32,303 nt of DNA. It comes from CAG-791 sp963629395. GTDB lineage: Bacteria > Bacillota > Clostridia > Lachnospirales > Lachnospiraceae. Positions within the stretch are counted from its first letter, which is position 1. The number at the start of each line of letters is the position of its first letter. The stretch spans positions 1 to 32,303 of the forward strand of contig CAVGIV010000027.1 in the NCBI GenBank assembly GCA_963629395.1, written 5' to 3'. Positions 24,414 to 32,224 of the stretch are shown in pieces. A model generated the notes under the pieces. The model saw only the letters and a list, made by a program, of their open reading frames with translations. It searched no databases and had not been told where the DNA came from. Made by a program: the position numbers and the translations under genes.

Positions 24414-25778
24414 TTACTCAGCATCCTCTGCAGGAGCCTCAGCCTCTTCGGCTGCAGCGGCCTTCTTGGAAGCCTTCTTTGCTCTCTTGGTCTCTTTTGC
24501 ATTGTCCGTGACAAAATCAGCAGCCTTACGGATACGAATGTCCTTCTTCAGGTCATTCTTCATCTCCTCTGCCTCGAAGAGCTTCTTCACGTTCTCAAGA
24601 GGAGCATGGTACTGATCTGCCATCTTCTGGAACTCCTGCTCAAGATCCTCGTCCGAAGCCTCGATGCTCTCTGCATCAGCAATAGCCTCCAAAACCAGGC
24701 TGTTGCGGATTCTCTGCTCAGCCTGCGGCTTCATCTGCTCAAGGAACTGCTCCCTGGTCTGGCCTGTGTACTGCAGATAGGTCTCAAGGCGCATGCCCTG
24801 ATACTGCATGTTCTGTGCGAACTCATTGGCAAGATTCTCCTGTTGTGTGCGGAGCATTGCCTCCGGGATGTCGATCTTTGCATCCTCAACAGCAGCAGCT
24901 ACAGCCTCGCCCTGCTTGGCATTTCTCAGCTCGCTTGCCTTGCGCTCCTCCAGGTTCTTGCGAATGTCAGCCTTGTACTCGTCCAGTGTTGCAAACTCGG
25001 AAACCTCATCTGCAAACGCATCGTTCAGCTCCGGAAGAACCTTGGTCTTGATCGCATTCACCTTGCAGTGGAACACAGCCGGCTTTCCTGCAAGGGACTT
25101 CTCNNNNNNNNNNNNNNNNNNNNNNNNNNNNNNNNNNNNNNNNNNNNNNNNNNNNNNNNNNNNNNNNNNNNNNNNNNNNNNNNNNNNNNNNNNNNNNNNN
25201 NNNNNNNNNNNNNNNNNNNNNNNNNNNNNNNNNNNNNNNNNNNNNNNNNNNNNNNNNNNNNNNNNNNNNNNNNNNNNNNNNNNNNNNNNNNNNNNNNNNN
25301 NNNNNNNNNNNNNNNNNNNNNNNNNNCCGTTTGCATCCTGCTGGCGCTTAAGCTCCTTCTCTACGTCCTCGTCCGTAGCCTCTGCAGGGCCCTGCTTGGT
25401 TACGGAAACGCCCTTATACTTGCCAAGAGAAACCGGAGGCTTCAGAGCAACCTCAGCCGTATAAATGAAGCTCTTTCCTTCCTCGATCTGTGTCAGATCG
25501 ATCTTCGGGTTGGAAACGATGTCCTCGCCGGACTCCTTTACTGCAGCTTCATAGGAGTCATTGATGCACTGGTTCGCTGCATCCTCATAAAAAATGGCTG
25601 CGCCGTACATCTTCTCAACGATCTTGCGAGGTGCCTTTCCCTTGCGGAAGCCAGGAATGGAGATGCGGTTCTTCTCCTTCTGATATGCCTTCTCAATTGC
25701 CTTGCCGAAATCCTCAGCACTCACCTCAATGGTAAGCTTGGCCATGCTATTCTCGAGCTTCTCAACACTAACGCTCAT
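24414..25778 (-). CDS. tig: Trigger factor (internal gap)
   Basis: A ribosome-associated chaperone and peptidyl-prolyl isomerase acting on nascent chains. The N-terminal ribosome-binding domain includes the signature GFRKGKAPRKIVEKMYG at about residues 43-59. The C-terminal chaperone domain is helical and ends in an Ala/Glu/Lys-rich tail. The middle, including nearly all of the FKBP-like PPIase domain (about residues 151-225), is masked by N at 25104-25326. The reading frame is the same on both sides, so an intact protein of about 454 residues is likely. AGGAGG precedes the ATG by ten bases. A consensus promoter is at 25837-25865. It is followed by clpP and clpX. Confidence 0.95.
   Translation of the reverse strand: MSVSVEKLENSMAKLTIEVSAEDFGKAIEKAYQKEKNRISIPGFRKGKAPRKIVEKMYGAAIFYEDAANQCINDSYEAAVKESGEDIVSNPKIDLTQIEEGKSFIYTAEVALKPPVSLGKYKGVSVTKQGPAEATDEDVEKELKRQQDANXXXXXXXXXXXXXXXXXXXXXXXXXXXXXXXXXXXXXXXXXXXXXXXXXXXXXXXXXXXXXXXXXXXXXXXXXXXEKSLAGKPAVFHCKVNAIKTKVLPELNDAFADEVSEFATLDEYKADIRKNLEERKASELRNAKQGEAVAAAVEDAKIDIPEAMLRTQQENLANEFAQNMQYQGMRLETYLQYTGQTREQFLEQMKPQAEQRIRNSLVLEAIADAESIEASDEDLEQEFQKMADQYHAPLENVKKLFEAEEMKNDLKKDIRIRKAADFVTDNAKETKRAKKASKKAAAAEEAEAPAEDAE
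25104..25326. other. Assembly gap (223 N) inside tig
   Basis: A run of N covering the PPIase domain of trigger factor. The frame is kept across it if the stated length is right. Confidence 0.98.
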
Positions 25779-25836
25779 TGTTCTGATTCCTCCTGATGGT
25801 CATTCACTTGTCTATGTCATAAACAGACAGTTTAAA

Positions 25837-25865
25837 ATTATACGCAAAAACAGCGTTTTTGGCAA
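25837..25865 (-). promoter_or_regulatory. Promoter of tig (tig-clpP-clpX)
   Basis: Minus strand: -35 TTGCCA (25865-25860), 17-bp spacer, consensus -10 TATAAT (25842-25837). Part of the spacer forms a small CAAAAAC/GTTTTTG hairpin. Confidence 0.8.
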
Positions 25866-25872
25866 CACTATT

Positions 25873-27549
25873 CTATCCTTCCTCCTTCGGCATCCAGTGA
25901 ATTTTCTCCAGGAAGCGGATCATTTTGTCTCCCCGCAGGATTTCCTCCAGCGTCTGCCTCGTTATCGTACCGGAATGGATCAGTGTGAATTCATAAACAA
26001 CAATCGCTGCCAGCAGTGCAATTGCAGCCGCAGCCAGGTTGCGGAAATAATAGCCTCTCGGCAGACCCTCCATCACGGCAAGGGCCTTGTAAAGCAGCTG
26101 ATAGACAATCCTTGCCGCAAATCCCATAACAAGGGCGCAAATCAAAGGACGGATATAATACAGCCTTACATTCTGACGGATTCCAAGGAACTTTCGCAGA
26201 CAGAACTGATTCACCACGAAGATCATGACCGAATAAAGGATGCTCACGATGACCAGCGCTTCCACGCCCATGTTCACCTTCACAAGCAAGGCGATCAGCA
26301 CAATCGTCTGCGTCACCAGCGCAATTCCAGCAGAAACAAGGGGAATGTTCATTTTCCCAACGGACTGCAGGGCAGCATTGGTGATGGTAGAAATAGAGTA
26401 AAAAATAACCGTCACCGCCAGCAGCGATAAGAGCGAGGAGGCGAGCTTAAGCGAATTCATCTGCGGGAACATAATCATGGTAATGGGCTTTGCCAGAACA
26501 GCAAGCCCGACCGCCGAAGGAATTGCAATCAATGCCGTTGCCCGGATCGCATTTTCCACGCTGCTCCTGGTCCTGTCTGTATCCCCTTTTGCAAACGCCG
26601 CAGAGATTCCCGGAATGATTGCAGCGCTCACCGCTGTAGCAATCGAAATCGGAATATTGGAGATCACAACCGCTTTGTTGGAGAAAATGCCGTACAGCGT
26701 TGTCACCTCTGTTCCATCCTGATGCATGTACTGAATCATCGTCTGAAGATAAATGGTCTGATTCAGCGCCGTGGTCAGATTCATAATGACGCCGCTGAGC
26801 ATGAACGGGGTGATGACTAAAATAGTGTCCTTAAAAAAGCTTCGGTACTTGCCCTTTTGTCCCGTGGCATCCTCTGCAATCAGCCTCTTGGCATCCTTCT
26901 GATCCCGCTGAAAGCAGTACAGCATAAATACAAGTGCCACTACAACGCCCGCACCAGTGCCAAGGGCCGAGCCCATCGCGCCCAGCTGTGCCTGTCTTGT
27001 CGGATCACTGCCTGCGAGCGTATGCATGAGAATCCAGGCCGCCAGAATACTGACCAGCGCATTTGCAAACTGCTCCAGAATCTGTGAAATGCTGGTCGGC
27101 AGCATGCTCCCTCTGGCCTGAAAATACCCGCGCATAGAGCCCAGAATGCCGAAAAAGAAAACCGTCGGTGCGAAGACCTGCAGTACGCAGACGGTCACCT
27201 GCGGCACCAGCACAGACGCGCCAAAATAAAGAAGCGCGCTTCCTGCCAGTCCCACCAGAATGCCATACAAAAGTGCACAGCGAAAGACTCGCCGTGCATT
27301 TCTGTACTCTCCTACCGCCATCTTCTGTGCCATCAGCTTGGAAATTGCCGACGGCATGCTGTAGGAGGATACCATCAGAATGATGGTGTAAATATTGTAG
27401 GCTGTTCCGTAATACCCATTGCCCTCATCGCCGATGATGGCGGTCAATGGCGCCCGATACAATAAACCTATGATGCGGACGATCATACTGGCTGCAGCAA
27501 GAATTCCTGCCTGCAGCATTACATTGGAGCTGCTTTTTTGTTCTGCCAT
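25873..27549 (-). CDS. MOP-superfamily polysaccharide/lipid flippase (SpoVB/YtgP type)
   Basis: A 558-residue polytopic membrane protein with about 14 predicted helices. It resembles the SpoVB/YtgP (MurJ-like) branch of the MOP exporter superfamily, whose members flip lipid-linked cell-wall precursors or polysaccharide units. Visible family features are the N-terminal ASMIVRIIGLLYRAPL, DEGNGYYGTAYNIY, and SAISKLMAQK in the first three helices. Whether it is the main lipid II flippase or a paralogue cannot be told. It starts 79 bp after glgA on the same strand with no clear terminator between, so it may share the glgA transcript. The start at 27549 is preceded by a modest AAAGGACA. Confidence 0.88.
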   Translation of the reverse strand: MAEQKSSSNVMLQAGILAAASMIVRIIGLLYRAPLTAIIGDEGNGYYGTAYNIYTIILMVSSYSMPSAISKLMAQKMAVGEYRNARRVFRCALLYGILVGLAGSALLYFGASVLVPQVTVCVLQVFAPTVFFFGILGSMRGYFQARGSMLPTSISQILEQFANALVSILAAWILMHTLAGSDPTRQAQLGAMGSALGTGAGVVVALVFMLYCFQRDQKDAKRLIAEDATGQKGKYRSFFKDTILVITPFMLSGVIMNLTTALNQTIYLQTMIQYMHQDGTEVTTLYGIFSNKAVVISNIPISIATAVSAAIIPGISAAFAKGDTDRTRSSVENAIRATALIAIPSAVGLAVLAKPITMIMFPQMNSLKLASSLLSLLAVTVIFYSISTITNAALQSVGKMNIPLVSAGIALVTQTIVLIALLVKVNMGVEALVIVSILYSVMIFVVNQFCLRKFLGIRQNVRLYYIRPLICALVMGFAARIVYQLLYKALAVMEGLPRGYYFRNLAAAAIALLAAIVVYEFTLIHSGTITRQTLEEILRGDKMIRFLEKIHWMPKEEG

Positions 27550-27628
27550 TGTGTCCTTTCTACTCCGGCTTTTCTAAGGTCCCCCGCACCCGCCTATCTG
27601 TTGTCATTGCAAAGCATCGTTAACCGGC

Positions 27629-29077
27629 TCAGCCGATCAGCCAGTCATACATCTCCTGATACTGTCCGGCAGAAACCTTCCAGGAGAAATCCGCCGCCAT
27701 GGCACGGTCCACGATGTGATTCCAGTCACGCTTTTTATCATAGAAGACCTTTTCTGCGTAACGAATCGAATGCATCATCTCATGTGCATTGTAGTTGGTA
27801 AAGGTAAATCCGGTTCCTGTCTGCTCGAACTCATTGTACGGCTCTACCGTATCCTTCAGGCCGCCTGTCTCGCGAACAATCGGAAGCGTTCCGTATCGAA
27901 GCGCCATCAGCTGGCTGAGTCCGCAGGGCTCGAACAGGGACGGCATCAGGAAGGCATCGCTGGCCGCATAGATTTTGTGAGACAGATCCTCCGAATAGTA
28001 AATGTTGGCAGCAAGCTTTCCCGGATATTTTTCATCAAAATACCGGAACATATTCTCATAACGATCCTCTCCGGTTCCCAGCACCACCACCTGCATCGCA
28101 TCCTGAGAGAGCATCTCTTCCATGACATAGGCAATCAGATCAAAGCCCTTCTGGTCGGTCAGACGGGAGACAATACCCACCATAAAGCATTTGTCATCCT
28201 CCACCAGGCCGAGCTCCTTCTGAAGCGCCGCCTTGTTCTGCTTCTTGAGCTTGCGCCAGTTGCCCGCATCGTAGGGGTGCGGTATCCGGCTGTCCGTTTT
28301 CGGATTGAATACGTCGTAATCAATGCCGTTTAATATGCCGCGAAGGTCATGGGCTCTTGCGTTGAGGATACCGTCCAGCCCCTCTCCGTAATACTGCGTC
28401 TTGATCTCTTCTGCATAGGTCGGGCTCACGGTTGTGATGGCATCCGCATATACGATGCCGCCCTTCAAGAGATTGGCATCCTGATAGGCCTCCAGCTTAT
28501 CCGGCGTAAAATAATATCCAGACAGTCCTGTGATGCTCTCCACATCCTTCACGCCCCATTTCCCCTGGAACCGAAGATTATGGATGGTCATAACCGTCTT
28601 GATGCCGCGGAAAAATTCATTCTCCTGGAAACGCTCTTTTAAATAAACCGGAATCAGTCCGGTCTGCCAGTCGTGGCAGTGAATCAGATCCGGACGGAAG
28701 CCAATGGTCGGCAGTGCCGACAGCACCGCCTTCGAGAAAAAGGCATAGCGGCGAATCTCGAATAATGCATCATCGGTATATACCGTGCCTGTGTTGAACA
28801 TATCCTCATTATCGATGAAGTAATAGGTCACTCCATCCGCCTGTGCCCGCATAATCCCCACGTACATGTTCTGCCAGTCAAAGTCCATGTAAAAGCTGGT
28901 CACGTACTCCATCCGGTCCTTCATTTCCTGCTTCATGCAGGCGTATTTAGGCATGATCACCCGGACATCATAGAATTCCTTGTCCAGCTCCTTCGGCAGC
29001 GAGCCTACAACATCAGCAAGTCCGCCCGTCTTAATGAAAGGCACGCCCTCGGAAGCTGCAAACAAAATATTCTTCAT
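27629..29077 (-). CDS. glgA: Glycogen synthase GlgA
   Basis: A 482-residue GT5 glycosyltransferase (GT-B fold) that extends alpha-1,4-glucan from ADP-glucose. The ADP-glucose motif KTGGLADV begins at K16. HCHDWQTGL and TIHNLRFQG follow, then the second-domain sequences SRLTDQKG, MPSLFEPCGLSQL and the TGGLKDTV loop. Length is standard. The first ATG (29077) follows GGGGGTTAGAGTT, a weak RBS. No glgC, glgD or glgB is in the window. It is divergent from the LacI-family gene across a 345-bp spacer. Confidence 0.96.
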   Translation of the reverse strand: MKNILFAASEGVPFIKTGGLADVVGSLPKELDKEFYDVRVIMPKYACMKQEMKDRMEYVTSFYMDFDWQNMYVGIMRAQADGVTYYFIDNEDMFNTGTVYTDDALFEIRRYAFFSKAVLSALPTIGFRPDLIHCHDWQTGLIPVYLKERFQENEFFRGIKTVMTIHNLRFQGKWGVKDVESITGLSGYYFTPDKLEAYQDANLLKGGIVYADAITTVSPTYAEEIKTQYYGEGLDGILNARAHDLRGILNGIDYDVFNPKTDSRIPHPYDAGNWRKLKKQNKAALQKELGLVEDDKCFMVGIVSRLTDQKGFDLIAYVMEEMLSQDAMQVVVLGTGEDRYENMFRYFDEKYPGKLAANIYYSEDLSHKIYAASDAFLMPSLFEPCGLSQLMALRYGTLPIVRETGGLKDTVEPYNEFEQTGTGFTFTNYNAHEMMHSIRYAEKVFYDKKRDWNHIVDRAMAADFSWKVSAGQYQEMYDWLIG

Positions 29078-29272
29078 AACTCTAACCCCCTGTATGAGTG
29101 ATGATTAAATTTCGATGTTTCCATTATACCCCACCCGTTTCTGTTCAGCCACATCTAGGATTGGCGAATGCAGAGAGAAAATCGCGTATGCTATTTCTCC
29201 GAAGTGTGGAGTGTATTGTCGGTATTGCCGGCAATCACTCCGAGATAAAAGACATGCCCGCAGGACCACTTC

Positions 29273-29301
29273 TTGCATTCTCCGCGTCACCTCGCTATGA
29301 T
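29273..29301 (+). promoter_or_regulatory. Promoter of the LacI-family regulator
   Basis: -35 TTGCAT (29273-29278), 17-bp spacer, -10 TATGAT (29296-29301). The spacing is ideal and the -10 matches five of six. The operator starts seven bases later, over the expected transcription start. Confidence 0.6.
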
Positions 29302-29307
29302 GTTTTC

Positions 29308-29321
29308 TGAAAGCGCTTACA
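29308..29321. promoter_or_regulatory. LacI-family operator (cre-like) at the regulator's own promoter
   Basis: TGAAAGCGCTTACA is an inverted repeat with a central CG and 6 of 7 half-site positions symmetric. It fits the LacI/CcpA-type operator pattern and resembles the site at 32059-32072. It suggests autorepression, though CcpA binding is an alternative. Confidence 0.7.
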
Positions 29322-29327
29322 CAGATA

Positions 29328-29395
29328 GTAGCTACTCGGCGCCATTCGCAAAATCGCTGCTGCGCAGCATTTCTTTTGCCCATGTGGCGTTCTCG
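29328..29395 (+). repeat. Dispersed palindromic repeat, module 1, copy C
   Basis: The leader GTAGCTACTCGGCGCC (29328-29343) precedes the 51-base core at 29345-29395, which shares 45 of 51 positions with copy B. GCGCCA pairs with TGGCG, GCAAAA with TTTTGC, and the centre contains the palindrome TGCTGCGCAGCA. The copy lies in the leader of the LacI-family gene, ending 27 bp before its ATG. The minus-strand frame (MGKRNAAQ...) lacks the early stop found in copies A and B. Confidence 0.85.
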
Positions 29396-29422
29396 GCTGC
29401 CTTGCGCTTGTAAGGAGCTCGT

Positions 29423-30433
29423 ATGAATATCTATGACATCGCCGCCATGTCCGGCGTTTCCATTGCCACCGTATCCCGTGTTGTCAACGGAAGTCAAAAG
29501 GTCAGTGAGAAAACCCGGCAGAAGGTGCTCTCCGTTATTGAAAAAAACGGCTATACGCCCAACGTTTTTGCACAGGGGCTCGGCCTTCACACCATGCACA
29601 CCATCGGCATTCTGGTTCCGGACATTGCAGATCCCTATATGTCCAGCGCTGTTTCCTATCTGGAAGGGCAGCTCAAGGGCTATGGCTACGACTGCATTCT
29701 CTCCTGCAGCGGGTTTGAGCAAAGCTCCAAGGAGGCCCGGGTGCAGATGCTGCTCTCCAAGCACATCGATGCACTGATTCTCGTAGGCTCCACCTACACC
29801 GGTCACGGCCGGAGTGAGCGTGAAACGCAGTACATTCGAAATGCCGCGCAGCAGATTCCCGTCTTCGTCTTAAACGGCGTGGTTTCCGGAGCGAATGTTT
29901 ATTCCTCGGTCAGCTGTGACCGGCAGGCCGTCTGCGAAGCCGTCGGTGCTCTTCTGCGCACCGGCAGAAAGCGTGTACTCTTCCTGACCGATTCCAAATC
30001 CTACAGTGCACGGGAAAAGCGTGCCGGCTATGAGGAAGCCTACCGGGCCGCCGGTCTGGCGGTCCCCCGCTTACTCATGCAGCACGTGCCGGACAGTATC
30101 CAGGGTGTGCGTGACTTCCTCCTGCATAACCGCCTGAACTTTGACGCCGCAGTAGCCACCGATGACAGCATGGCAGTCGGCGTCATCAAATATGCAGTTG
30201 GGCGCGGCATCAGCGTCCCTAAGGACCTCGCCGTCATCGGCTATAACAATTCCGCTCTTGCTTCCTGCAGCGAGCCCGAGCTTTCCAGCATTGACAATCG
30301 TTCCCGTCAGCTGTGCCAGGAAACCGTGGACCGTTTGATCACTGTCCTTGAGGGGAACACTTCTGTTCCGCAGCATCTGTGCGTTCCCTGCCAGCTTATC
30401 CAGCGCGCCACAACAGACTTTGTATCTCCATAA
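29423..30433 (+). CDS. LacI-family transcriptional regulator (candidate hexuronate repressor)
   Basis: A 336-residue repressor. The N-terminal helix-turn-helix and hinge (IYDIAAMSGVSIATVSRVVNG, with KVSEKTR and GYTPN) belong to the LacI family. A periplasmic-binding-protein-like sugar domain follows (IGILVPDI..., AVATDDSMAVGVIKY, LAVIGYNNS). The effector is unknown. Its promoter and that of the convergent uxaC carry near-identical operators, so I infer control of uxaC and of itself. That is comparable to the LacI-family ExuR, which governs uxaC in Bacillus subtilis. AAGGAG five bases before the ATG supports the start. The transcript ends at a strong bidirectional terminator. Confidence 0.92.
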   Translation: MNIYDIAAMSGVSIATVSRVVNGSQKVSEKTRQKVLSVIEKNGYTPNVFAQGLGLHTMHTIGILVPDIADPYMSSAVSYLEGQLKGYGYDCILSCSGFEQSSKEARVQMLLSKHIDALILVGSTYTGHGRSERETQYIRNAAQQIPVFVLNGVVSGANVYSSVSCDRQAVCEAVGALLRTGRKRVLFLTDSKSYSAREKRAGYEEAYRAAGLAVPRLLMQHVPDSIQGVRDFLLHNRLNFDAAVATDDSMAVGVIKYAVGRGISVPKDLAVIGYNNSALASCSEPELSSIDNRSRQLCQETVDRLITVLEGNTSVPQHLCVPCQLIQRATTDFVSP

Positions 30434-30475
30434 AAAAGATCGCAGTAAGGGATGTTCCCCACTGCGATCTTTTTT
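30432..30475. terminator. Bidirectional terminator between the LacI-type gene and uxaC
   Basis: A 15-bp stem (30432-30446 with 30461-30475), poly-A on the left and poly-T on the right, with an inner GGG/CCC pair and a short loop. The regulator's stop codon overlaps the first bases. It can serve both convergent genes. Confidence 0.9.
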
Positions 30476-30481
30476 ATCATA

Positions 30482-30562
30482 TATACCTGTTCAGCGCCTG
30501 CCAGTTTTCATCGTGAATCCTCTGCCTGCAGGCAAATTTACGACTGAAATCAGCAGGCGACG
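30482..30562 (+). repeat. Dispersed palindromic repeat, module 2, copy 1
   Basis: A diverged leader ending CTGTTCAGCGCC, then a long imperfect palindrome: CGCCTGC (30495-30501) pairs with GCAGGCG (30553-30559), and the inner arms around ATCGTGAAT and ATTTACGA pair further. The segment 30494-30560 matches the reverse complement of copy 2 at about 56 of 67 positions. It lies between the shared terminator and the uxaC stop. Confidence 0.8.
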
Positions 30563-30578
30563 CACCTTATCCGGCTGC

Positions 30579-32009
30579 TTAGAGTCCGAAGTATCTCTCT
30601 GCGTTGTAGCAGCTGATTCCCTGTACAATCTTCTTCAGGGATGCCTCATCATTCGGATACTCGCCATTCTCCACCCAGTCACCGATCAGGTTGCACATGA
30701 TTCTGCGGAAATAGTCATGTCTTGTATAGGACAGGAAGGATCGGGAATCGGTCAGCATGCCGACAAAGTTGCCCAGAACACCAAGGTTGCCAAGAGCCTT
30801 CATCTGTGCCTCCATGCCGTCTCTGGTATCCAGGAACCACCACGCCGCACCGAGCTGCATCTTGCCGGGAACCTCATCCGACTGGAAGCATCCAAGGCAG
30901 GTTGCGATCTGGTTCAGATCCGCCTGATCCAGCGAGAATACAATGCATTTCGGAAGCTCACCGCTGACCTCAAGTGCAGAGAAGAACTCTGCCAGTTCGT
31001 TATAGCAGGTAGACTTTGCAATCATGTCATAGCCGGTATCCGGTCCCATAATGGCAAAGGTCCGCTTGTTGTTGTCTCTCGTGCAGGAGAAATGGATCTC
31101 CATAACAATATTTTCCTTATGGTACTTGCGGGCAAGTGCCAGGAGCACGAAGGTCTGGTAGGAATCAATCTCCTCCTTGGTCAGCTTCTCGCCGGCAAGA
31201 GCCTTCGCGTATACGCGGTCTGCCTCAACCTCGTCGCATGCAGCAAACGGCACATAATCCAGGCCGTGATCCGTAGCGCGGCAGCCATGTGCCTTGAAGA
31301 AGTCCACGCGCTCCTCAAGTGCAGCAACGACATCACTCACGTGAGGAAGCGGGCGTCCTACAACAGCTCCCAGCTTCTCCATGTACTCCTTGAAGCCCTT
31401 CTTCTGGATATTCACTGCCTTGTCCGGGCGGAAGGAAGGGCAAACCTTAAAGCCCAGATCCGGAATCTGTGCCAGCTTCTCATGCCACTCCAGGGAATCA
31501 ATCGGGTCATCGGTGGTGCCGACAAACTCTACGTTGGACTGACGGATGATGCCGCGAACGCTCAGATTCGGATCGTGCTGCAAAAGGTCATTGCACTTGT
31601 CCCAGATTTCCTTCGCGTTGTCCGGTGTCAGCGCCTCTGTAATGCCAAAATACTTCTGCAGCTCCAGATTGCTCCAGTGGTACATCGGGTTTCCGATTGC
31701 CATCTCAAGTGCTGCCGCAAAGGCCTTAAACTTCTCAAACGGCTCTGCATCTCCCGTCACAAGCTCCTCGGGCGTTCCGTTGCACCGCATCATTCTCCAC
31801 TTGTAATGATCGCCAAAATAGGTGCCGTCGGCACCCTTTCCGCCCAGCCATACCTCTGCGATATTGTTGTAGCGTCGATCCTCATAGATTTCCTTCGGAG
31901 GGATGTGGCAGTGATAATCCACAATCGGAAGATCCTCACAGTAATCATGAAACAGGTGCTTGGCTGTTTCATTCCGAAGCATAAAATCCTTGTCCATAAA
32001 AGCTTTCAT
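30579..32009 (-). CDS. uxaC: Glucuronate isomerase UxaC
   Basis: A 476-residue amidohydrolase-superfamily enzyme converting D-glucuronate to D-fructuronate (and D-galacturonate to D-tagaturonate), the first cytoplasmic step of hexuronate use. The start MKAFMDKDFML and the metal-site VDYHCHIPP (H33, H35) are typical. GTTDDP, CRATDHGLDY and TDSRSFLSYTRHDYFRR follow. The ATG at 32009 matches the family's usual N-terminus. Another ATG two codons upstream (32015) sits too close to the GGAAAGGG RBS. The rest of the pathway (uxaA, uxaB, uxuA, transporter) is not in the window. A consensus promoter and a LacI-type operator lie upstream. Confidence 0.97.
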   Translation of the reverse strand: MKAFMDKDFMLRNETAKHLFHDYCEDLPIVDYHCHIPPKEIYEDRRYNNIAEVWLGGKGADGTYFGDHYKWRMMRCNGTPEELVTGDAEPFEKFKAFAAALEMAIGNPMYHWSNLELQKYFGITEALTPDNAKEIWDKCNDLLQHDPNLSVRGIIRQSNVEFVGTTDDPIDSLEWHEKLAQIPDLGFKVCPSFRPDKAVNIQKKGFKEYMEKLGAVVGRPLPHVSDVVAALEERVDFFKAHGCRATDHGLDYVPFAACDEVEADRVYAKALAGEKLTKEEIDSYQTFVLLALARKYHKENIVMEIHFSCTRDNNKRTFAIMGPDTGYDMIAKSTCYNELAEFFSALEVSGELPKCIVFSLDQADLNQIATCLGCFQSDEVPGKMQLGAAWWFLDTRDGMEAQMKALGNLGVLGNFVGMLTDSRSFLSYTRHDYFRRIMCNLIGDWVENGEYPNDEASLKKIVQGISCYNAERYFGL

Positions 32010-32058
32010 TTGCATTTCCCTTTCCTGCTGCAGCGCTCCGGCCACGCATTCTTATTAG

Positions 32059-32072
32059 TGTAAACGCTTACA
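32059..32072. promoter_or_regulatory. LacI-family operator (cre-like) at uxaC
   Basis: TGTAAACGCTTACA is an inverted repeat with a central CG. It differs from the operator at 29308 at only two positions and starts four bases downstream of the uxaC -10, over the expected transcription start. Binding of the neighbouring LacI-family protein, or of CcpA, would repress uxaC. Confidence 0.75.
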
Positions 32073-32076
32073 TCCA

Positions 32077-32104
32077 ACTATAGCAAGGCTGCCCGGATTG
32101 TCAA
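32077..32104 (-). promoter_or_regulatory. Promoter of uxaC
   Basis: Minus strand: consensus -35 TTGACA (32104-32099), 16-bp spacer, -10 TATAGT (32082-32077). It has the same layout as the clpB promoter. The 120 bp beyond it (32105-32224) contain no recognisable gene, only a cluster of GTTAC repeats near 32120-32148. Confidence 0.8.
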
Positions 32105-32224
32105 GAGTCCGGCGGTTTTGTTACACTGGCAGGGTTACAGTTGTTACGTTCGCATGTCCGTCAAGTGATGGCCCCGGCTGCGATATCCGGTTCAGGGACA
32201 CCGGTGCAGTAACGCACTCCAGAT

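Larger units (their letters stand above)
29078..29422. other. Divergent intergenic region glgA / lacI-type regulator
   Basis: A 345-bp stretch without a gene. From left to right it holds a likely glgA -10 (TATAAT on the minus strand, 29128-29123, with a poor -35), about 140 bp where nothing was recognised, the regulator's promoter (29273-29301), its operator (29308-29321), and repeat copy C (29328-29395). It ends with the RBS AAGGAG (29412-29417). The repeat therefore lies in the 5' untranslated region of the regulator mRNA. Confidence 0.7.
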
